From contig JAKAFQ010000256.1 of assembly GCA_021817875.1 (NCBI GenBank), positions 1 to 6,440 of the forward strand: 6,440 nucleotides of DNA, in the 5' to 3' direction. This stretch comes from Pseudomonadota bacterium. GTDB lineage: Bacteria > Pseudomonadota > Gammaproteobacteria > Steroidobacterales > Steroidobacteraceae. How positions within the stretch are numbered: the stretch's first letter is position 1; each line of letters starts with the position of its first letter. The notes under the pieces were generated by a model. The model saw only the letters and a program-made list of their open reading frames with translations, was not told where the DNA came from and did not search any database. Made by a program: the position numbers and the translations under genes. Below are positions 1-3,766 of this stretch, piece after piece.

Positions 1-861
1 CCGATCATCACGGCGCCGTTCGTCGGTTCGACTTTCGTGCACCCTGACGGAGAGATCGCCACGGCGCGTGGCGCCGCAGCAGCCGGAACGATCAGCACGT
101 TGAGCATGATGGGCTCGCGCCCGCCCGAGGACGTCGGGGTAGCGGCCTCGGGTCGCTATTGGCAACAGTTATATTGGGTTCGCGATCGCGGCGTGCTGCG
201 CGACATTGTCGCACGCGCGGTAGCTTCCGGTGCCTCTGCCCTGTGCCTGACTGTAGACCTGCCGGTCATGCCGTCGTTTCCACGGCCGATGAAGGAAGCG
301 TGGCAAGCGCTGTTCCAGCGCTGGGAGCAAGACGAGCATGCGATGTATGCCGTGCGCGACTATCGCGACAAGCCGTTCGGGGCGACCTTTCCTGATCCGG
401 GGATTACCTGGGCGCACCTTGAATGGCTGAAAGGACTGTCCAACCTGCCGCTGATCCTCAAAGGGATCATCCGTCCGGAAGATGCTATTCTCGCGCGTGA
501 TCACGGCGCGGCCGCCGTGATCGTGTCCAACCATGGCGGCCAGGGCCTGCGATCATCGCAGCCGGTCGCGCATGCACTCCCGGGTATCGTTGACGCGGTG
601 GGTAGCGATCTGGAGGTTTACGCCGACGGCGGCATTCGCAGTGGCGCGGACGTGCTTCGTGCCCTCGCGCTGGGCGCGAGAAGTGTGCTGATAGGTCGCC
701 CCACCATTTGGGGGCTCGCCGCCGGTGGCGCCGCAGGCGTTGAGCGGGTCTTGCGCCTGATGCAAGCCGAGCTCGTCGAGGTCATGGCAATTGCGGGAGC
801 CCGCAGTGTCCAAGAGGTAGACCGATGCGTCCTGGGAACCCATCCCGCCTTGTTCAACTGA
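1..861 (+). CDS. FMN-dependent alpha-hydroxy-acid oxidase/dehydrogenase family protein, 5' end outside window
   Basis: The reading frame is open from the first base, so the gene starts left of the window; 286 residues are visible, and the family is usually about 350-400 long. It is a TIM-barrel flavoenzyme of the glycolate oxidase/lactate oxidase/L-lactate dehydrogenase family, which oxidises 2-hydroxy acids to 2-oxo acids with FMN. Family marks in order: HPDGEIATARGAA near the start, QLY (Gln 166-168, Tyr 172-174), LTVD (Asp 256-258), LILKG with the FMN-contacting Lys at 460-462, SNHGG with the catalytic His at 532-534, DGGIRSGADVLRALALGA, and the phosphate-binding GRPTIWGLAAGG. The substrate is unknown. 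Two arginines that normally hold the substrate carboxylate are replaced: Phe at 277-279 and Gln at 541-543. The next gene on this strand starts 141 bp downstream, and a remnant of a paralogue lies at 1400-1618. The family call is secure; activity on ordinary L-2-hydroxy acids is doubtful. Confidence 0.95.
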   Translation, partial: PIITAPFVGSTFVHPDGEIATARGAAAAGTISTLSMMGSRPPEDVGVAASGRYWQQLYWVRDRGVLRDIVARAVASGASALCLTVDLPVMPSFPRPMKEAWQALFQRWEQDEHAMYAVRDYRDKPFGATFPDPGITWAHLEWLKGLSNLPLILKGIIRPEDAILARDHGAAAVIVSNHGGQGLRSSQPVAHALPGIVDAVGSDLEVYADGGIRSGADVLRALALGARSVLIGRPTIWGLAAGGAAGVERVLRLMQAELVEVMAIAGARSVQEVDRCVLGTHPALFN

Positions 862-1002
862 ACGGCGATCGTGATTCGCCGGCACACCCTCAACCATGGT
901 CAGTCCCTGCGTGCAACGATCCGCTTCTTCGCCTTCGCCGTCGTTTCTCAAACCAATCGGGTCTGCAACGAAGGTTCTGTATGGTCTGTCGAGGGTGCAA
1001 AC

Positions 1003-1380
1003 ATGGCCATCGGATTCATTCAGATACCCGTTCTTGCCGCCAGCGGTCTTACGACCGCCGATGAAAAGACCGGCTTGCGCGTTCCTCTCACGGAAGGAAA
1101 AATTCAGCTTCAGTGCGACGGTGCCGAAGGATATTTCCAGGATGTCATGATCGAGTCGATTGACCATCTTCCGCAGGTGCAGGTCGCGCACTGGGCGATC
1201 GAGGTGTCCGATCTCGGAAGAATTTGGCTACGGCAGCGTCAGACCTATATGATCGCCGATGCCCTCGACTACCTGGACCGCAACGGACTGCTTGAGGAGG
1301 TACCTGAGGGGGACTGGGAAGACGAGATGATCGCGATCCAGCAGGCCGCAGCGCGGCAGATTGCCCGGGTTAGGGTCTAA
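1003..1380 (+). CDS. Hypothetical protein, 125 aa, no family recognised
   Basis: I do not recognise this protein. The ATG at 1003 is preferred because GAGGG at 991-995 sits seven bases upstream as a ribosome binding site. The frame is also open back to a GTG at 871, but the 44 residues this would add look unstructured and are not preceded by a better site. The product begins MAIGFIQIPVLAAS, has no convincing signal peptide or membrane segment, and ends in an acidic then basic helix-like stretch (LDYLDRNGLLEEVPEGDWEDE, then AARQIARVRV). The middle reads like alternating beta strands (GKIQLQCDGAEGYFQDVMIE, VAHWAIEVSDLGRIWL), so it may be a small alpha/beta domain. Third codon positions carry noticeably more A and T than in alaS, which hints at a different origin. 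It sits between an oxidase gene and the 3' remnant of a paralogous oxidase, so it may be cargo brought in by the rearrangement there. Confidence 0.6.
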   Translation: MAIGFIQIPVLAASGLTTADEKTGLRVPLTEGKIQLQCDGAEGYFQDVMIESIDHLPQVQVAHWAIEVSDLGRIWLRQRQTYMIADALDYLDRNGLLEEVPEGDWEDEMIAIQQAAARQIARVRV

Positions 1381-1399
1381 GTGCTTACCCACACCTGTC

Positions 1400-1618
1400 C
1401 GGAGCGGCGCGGACGTGCTTCGCGCCCTCGCGCAAGGTGCGAAAAGCGTGCTGATCGGTCGCCCCACCATTTGGGGACTCGCCGCCGGTGGCGCCGGGGG
1501 CGTTGCGCGGGTCTTGCGCCGGCTGCATGGCGAGCTTGCCGAGGTCATGGCGATTACCGGCGCCCGCAGTGTCGACTCGGTCGACCGGTCCGTCATGGGA
1601 ATCCGGCCTGCTCAATTC
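1400..1618 (+). pseudogene. 3' remnant of a second FMN-dependent alpha-hydroxy-acid oxidase gene
   Basis: In a frame different from the upstream hypothetical gene, this stretch encodes RSGADVLRALAQGAKSVLIG, then RPTIWGLAAGG and a C-terminus ending PAQFS. It lines up without gaps with the last 74 residues of the oxidase at 1-861; by eye about 56 of 74 residues are identical. Everything before the RSGAD segment is missing, so the active-site His, Lys and substrate region are gone and no enzyme can be made. The divergence is too large for a recent copying event and fits a paralogue that lost its front. Where the first copy ends AAC TGA, this copy reads AGC TGG, so the frame runs on to 1771, into sequence antisense to the epimerase gene. 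An ATG at 1361 could in theory start a 136-aa product, but it overlaps the end of the upstream gene and nothing suggests it is used. Confidence 0.85.
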
Positions 1619-1656
1619 AGCTGGAGTCGGGGCCGCGCGAGAGCAGCGATCCGGTT

Positions 1657-2529
1657 CTACTTGCGAAATGCACATGCGTACATGCTGATATCGGCGGTGA
1701 GCGTTTCGTGCGGTTGCAATATTGCCATCGCCCCATCGTGTCCCGTGCGGTTCAGCGCGTCGGTCATGTGACTGACGGGTTCGACGCAGAACCAGTCCGC
1801 TGTGCGCGGCACGTAGACCGAGGTGGACGAAAGAATATCCGAGCACTCGATCCCGAGAATTAGCTCGCGGTCCGGCCAGCAAATTTGCAATGCGCCTTCG
1901 CGCCCGGCGTAGACGGTGTCGACATCGCGCGTGCCTACCGCCGCGCCATCCCACCAATCGACTGCACAGCCTCGCTCGTCTAACGCGACAGGCCGCCCTT
2001 CGGCATCGTTTTGCCATTCGCCGCGGTGCAGGCCGAGGTATCGGGTTGCACTGTTGCGCGGGAAATAAGGATGGAAGCCCAACCCTGCCGGCATGGGCTC
2101 GGCGGCGAGGTTGGAGAGCGCAAGGTGCGTGGTCAGCCCTCCGTCAGTCAGCGTATAGACCAGCTCAGCGCGGTAAGACCACGGCCATGCCCCGCCCGGA
2201 TAACGATGCTCGATTCGCAAGGCTTTTCTGGTCTTTGCCAGCACAGTCCATTCGGACACCCAGCCGAAACCGTGGAGCGGGTTGCGTGGATCGACCGCCG
2301 GAAGATTCGGTGAGAGCAAGACTGGATGACCATTCCAATGAAATCGACCGCCGCTGATCCGGTTCGAATAAGGCACCAGAGGAAAGCAGGCTACGTCGAG
2401 AATGCTCGACCCTGCCGATTCCCGCATCAGCGGCTGTCCGCGCCATTCGAAGGACAGAATCGAGCCACCCCGCGATGGCGCCACGACCAGCCGGTAATCG
2501 CCCGCCGCAAGTTCGAACGTGGTTTCCAC
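1657..2529 (-). CDS. Aldose 1-epimerase (mutarotase) family protein
   Basis: The 290-residue product has the beta-sandwich aldose epimerase pattern and normal length for the family. These enzymes interconvert alpha and beta anomers of sugars in the cytoplasm before catabolism. Visible family marks: PYSNRI with Arg57, LHGFGW with His86, GFHPYF with His153, a DVDTVY segment, and FCVEPVSHMTDALN with Glu250. In characterised galactose mutarotases the conserved His pair and the late Glu act as acid and base, and both are present here. The start is GTG at 2529, read from the complement; the frame is open only to about 2571 upstream and contains no ATG, so GTG is the best choice although the ribosome site (GAAG) is weak. 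A broken PhyH-family gene ends 16 bp upstream on the same strand, so the two probably formed one operon. With that gene damaged, the promoter may be lost. The sugar is unknown, so no galM symbol is given. Confidence 0.92.
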   Translation of the reverse strand: METTFELAAGDYRLVVAPSRGGSILSFEWRGQPLMRESAGSSILDVACFPLVPYSNRISGGRFHWNGHPVLLSPNLPAVDPRNPLHGFGWVSEWTVLAKTRKALRIEHRYPGGAWPWSYRAELVYTLTDGGLTTHLALSNLAAEPMPAGLGFHPYFPRNSATRYLGLHRGEWQNDAEGRPVALDERGCAVDWWDGAAVGTRDVDTVYAGREGALQICWPDRELILGIECSDILSSTSVYVPRTADWFCVEPVSHMTDALNRTGHDGAMAILQPHETLTADISMYACAFRK

Positions 2530-2545
2530 AGCGCGCTTCAGGATA

Positions 2546-2855
2546 TCAGCGCACCGCGCTGCGTTTCCCGCTTATCGTTGCGTAGTGCAAATGGGCAAAG
2601 CCAATCGAGCGTTCGAAATCGACGCGGGCCTTGCTGCGGAATGCGGTGATGCAGGAGCACCGCCAGCGATCACGCGAAGCGTTGCCGCCCGGTCCGTGGA
2701 TGATCATCTCGTCGTGGACGGTGATGTCGCCACGCATGAGCGGCAGTTTGGACGACCGGCTCGTCCGCGATCAGCTCGACCCTCAGGATGTGCGACTTTA
2801 CACGATCCTCGCCCTTCAGCGGGCAGTGCGGACGTACGAACTCTATGATTTCTCG
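2546..2855 (-). pseudogene. Phytanoyl-CoA dioxygenase (PhyH) family gene, 5'-truncated and frameshifted
   Basis: Two minus-strand frames join into one PhyH-like C-terminal half. From about 2855 to 2751 the reading is EIIEFVRPHCPLKGEDRVKS, then HILRVELIADEPVV. From 2746 to 2546 it continues LPLMRGDITVHDEMIIHGPG, then GNASRDRWR, AFRSKARVDFERSIGFAH and a stop. Four bases (2747-2750, CAAA on the complement) stand where three would keep frame, so a single extra base in an A run explains the break. The family consists of Fe(II)/2-oxoglutarate dioxygenases. The distal iron-binding His of IHGPGGN and the following Arg thought to hold 2-oxoglutarate remain, but the proximal HxD motif and the whole N-terminal half are absent; a stop (TAG, 2865-2867) lies just upstream. 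It abuts the epimerase gene, which suggests a former operon. An ATG at 2737 could start a 63-aa fragment, with no likely activity. Confidence 0.82.
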
Positions 2856-2874
2856 ACGTTTTTTCTAATTTTGA

Positions 2875-2891
2875 GACGGTCTGGAACCGTC
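2875..2891. repeat. Small perfect inverted repeat at the PhyH truncation edge
   Basis: GACGGT (2875-2880) and ACCGTC (2886-2891) form a 6-bp stem with a 5-base loop. On the plus side it is preceded by a T-rich stretch (about 2858-2872). It lies between the broken end of the PhyH remnant and the copy of the tRNA-Ser 3' end, so it may mark a recombination edge. There is no T tract in the right place for a terminator on either strand that I would trust. Confidence 0.5.
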
Positions 2892-2904
2892 CGAGAATGT
2901 GAAC

Positions 2905-2923
2905 TGGCGGAGAGAGAGGGATT
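2905..2923 (-). repeat. Exact copy of the tRNA-Ser 3' end (candidate attachment-site repeat)
   Basis: The 19 bases TGGCGGAGAGAGAGGGATT are identical to 3080-3098, the terminal part of the tRNA-Ser gene: CCA, discriminator base, acceptor 3' strand and most of the T-stem 3' strand. Identity ends at 2924, where A replaces C. The remaining tRNA body is absent, so this is a fragment and not a second gene. A partial copy of a tRNA 3' end in direct orientation is the classic signature left by site-specific integration into a tRNA gene. The spacing to the intact copy is 175 bp, and no integrase gene is present in the window. Confidence 0.85.
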
Positions 2924-2927
2924 ACTC

Positions 2928-3079
2928 GGCTCATCCTGAGCCTCGCCCCTGCGGGGCCGCGGCTGCGCCGCGTTCAAAATCGCTCCAGGCGATTTTGTCG
3001 AACCAGAGGGTTCGTCCACCATTCCCTGCTCCGCTGACCTTCTTGCGGGCCCCGCGGACAGGGCCCGCAAGAAGGTCAG
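2928..3079 (-). repeat. Array of six consecutive perfect stem-loops between the two tRNA-Ser 3' copies
   Basis: Six perfect inverted repeats follow one another. From left to right: GGCTCA/TGAGCC (2928-2942, 3-base loop), GCCCC/GGGGC (2945-2957, 3-base loop), CGCGGC/GCCGCG (2958-2972, 3-base loop), CAAAATCGC/GCGATTTTG (2975-2997, 5-base loop), CGAACC/GGTTCG (2999-3014, 4-base loop) and a 19-bp stem at 3034-3079. Only 3015-3033 is left as an unpaired spacer of note. The ORFs crossing this region give low-complexity or tRNA-antisense peptides (for example AEREGFEPS), so it is non-coding. Read from the complement it would be the trailer of the tRNA-Ser transcript. It could be a tiny mobile element, an integration scar or a structured RNA; the sequence alone does not decide. 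Confidence 0.75.
3034..3079 (-). terminator. 19-bp perfect hairpin immediately after the tRNA-Ser CCA end, possible transcription stop or processing signal
   Basis: CTGACCTTCTTGCGGGCCC (3034-3052) pairs perfectly with 3061-3079 around an 8-base loop. On the complement it begins at the base directly after the tRNA-encoded CCA. It is strong enough to pause RNA polymerase, but no T tract follows (the next complement bases are CGGAGCAGGG), so it is not a standard intrinsic terminator. It may instead protect or expose the tRNA 3' end for processing, or be the end structure of the inserted element. Confidence 0.4.
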
Positions 3080-3170
3080 TGGCGGAGAGAGAGGGATTCG
3101 AACCCTCGAAGGGCTTTTGACCCTTACACCCTTAGCAGGGGTGCGCCTTCGACCACTCGGCCATCTCTCC
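3080..3170 (-). tRNA. tRNA-Ser, anticodon GCU (reads AGC/AGU), CCA encoded
   Basis: Read on the complement, the full cloverleaf is visible. The acceptor GGAGAGA pairs with TCTCTCC, the anticodon stem is CACCC/GGGTG with loop CTGCTAA and anticodon GCT at 3134-3136, and the T arm is GAGGG/CCCTC around TTCGAAT. A long variable arm (AAGGG/CCCTT) is the hallmark of serine tRNAs. The discriminator is G, and CCA is encoded at 3080-3082. It lies downstream of csrA on the same strand, as in other gammaproteobacteria. The 274 bp between csrA and the tRNA hold a probable csrA terminator and must hold the tRNA promoter, though I see no convincing -35/-10 pair close to the 5' end. The 3' end is the target of the 19-nt duplication at 2905-2923. 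Confidence 0.98.
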
Positions 3171-3368
3171 GCATCCGATGCCAATCTTTCCAATACCACA
3201 CGGGCCCCGGCGCCAGCCGGACCACAGGAGTCCCTCGACCCCCCGGCCCATCCTTTCCGGTAGGGGGCCGTTGCCGCGGATCGATCACTCTGTCCGCGTG
3301 CAGGATGCCAGCCACCGGGCTCATCCGGCCGGCCATCGGTCCGTCAGGGCAGGACTCACCGTGACGGC

Positions 3369-3398
3369 AAGAACAAGGAAACCCTTGCCCTGCAAGGG
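3369..3398 (-). terminator. Probable intrinsic terminator of csrA
   Basis: On the complement, CCCTTGC AGG GCAAGGG forms a 7-bp stem with a 3-base loop (3382-3398) and is followed by TTTCCTTGTTCTT (3381-3369). It starts 46 bases after the csrA stop codon, which suits a terminator that separates csrA from the tRNA gene. The T tract is interrupted, so some read-through is likely. Confidence 0.6.
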
Positions 3399-3444
3399 GC
3401 GGCATCATACTGCAAGCGCGCGATTTTGGGGACGCCTGGTGCGA

Positions 3445-3711
3445 TCAGAGAACGCTGTCGTGCATGGGCGGCGCGGCCGCCTCTTCGGACTGCACTGGCC
3501 GCTCCTCCTTCGGACCCGGAGGCGGCCGATCCGTCTGCCCTTGTTCCCGTTCCCGCTGGATACGCTTGTATATTTCTTCGCGATGCACGGCGACGCTTTT
3601 CGGCGCCTGGATTCCTACCCGTACCTGATTGCCCTTGACGCCTAAGATGGTCACGGAGACCTCGTCACCGATCATCAGCGTCTCCCCGACTCGTCTGGTC
3701 AATATGAGCAT
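3445..3711 (-). CDS. csrA: Carbon storage regulator CsrA (RsmA) with extended C-terminus
   Basis: CsrA is a small dimeric RNA-binding protein that binds GGA-containing hairpins in mRNA leaders and controls translation and stability of central-carbon, biofilm and motility transcripts. The first 55 or so residues match the family almost throughout: [20 protein letters not shown], then [15 protein letters not shown] and [14 protein letters not shown]-contacting Leu4, Arg6 and Arg44 are present. The product is 88 residues, against 61 in E. coli. The extra tail (about 62-88) is rich in Pro, Glu and Gln and is probably disordered. The ATG start is fixed by a perfect AAGGAGGT six bases upstream. The gene follows alaS by 55 bp on the same strand; some relatives carry an aspartate kinase gene between them, and none is here. 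A probable terminator follows at 3369-3398. Confidence 0.98.
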   Translation of the reverse strand: MLILTRRVGETLMIGDEVSVTILGVKGNQVRVGIQAPKSVAVHREEIYKRIQREREQGQTDRPPPGPKEERPVQSEEAAAPPMHDSVL

Positions 3712-3717
3712 GGCTTG

Positions 3718-3725
3718 ACCTCCTT
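3718..3725 (-). promoter_or_regulatory. Strong Shine-Dalgarno site of csrA
   Basis: AAGGAGGT on the complement is a full match to the anti-Shine-Dalgarno sequence, six bases before the csrA ATG. It implies high translation, and its GGA is of the type CsrA itself binds, so autoregulation is conceivable. The surrounding leader shows no clear hairpin presenting the GGA in a loop. Confidence 0.85.
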
Positions 3726-3766
3726 ATCCTGCCACTGTACACCCTTTGACCCCGTCCAATCCCCTC

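Noticed and set aside
863..881. Hairpin CGGCGA/TCGCCG right after the oxidase stop codon
   Set aside because: The stem is only 6 bp and no T tract follows, so it is not supportable as a terminator.
553..1191. 212-aa minus-strand ORF opposite the oxidase and the small gene
   Set aside because: It overlaps a clear family gene on the other strand and has no recognisable features of its own.
2899..3120. Plus-strand ORF ending AEREGFEPSKGF, and a second one ending AEREGLLGSS at 2939
   Set aside because: Both peptides are antisense translations of the tRNA-Ser 3' end or its copy, a familiar annotation artefact.
3124..3408. 94-aa minus-strand ORF between csrA and the tRNA
   Set aside because: It overlaps the tRNA gene and the terminator hairpin, has no ribosome site or recognisable domain, and looks like a GC-rich chance frame.
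3404..3409. TATGAT on the minus strand, a possible -10 box for the tRNA
   Set aside because: No -35 box stands at the right distance, and the predicted start would fall into the terminator hairpin more than 200 bp before the tRNA.
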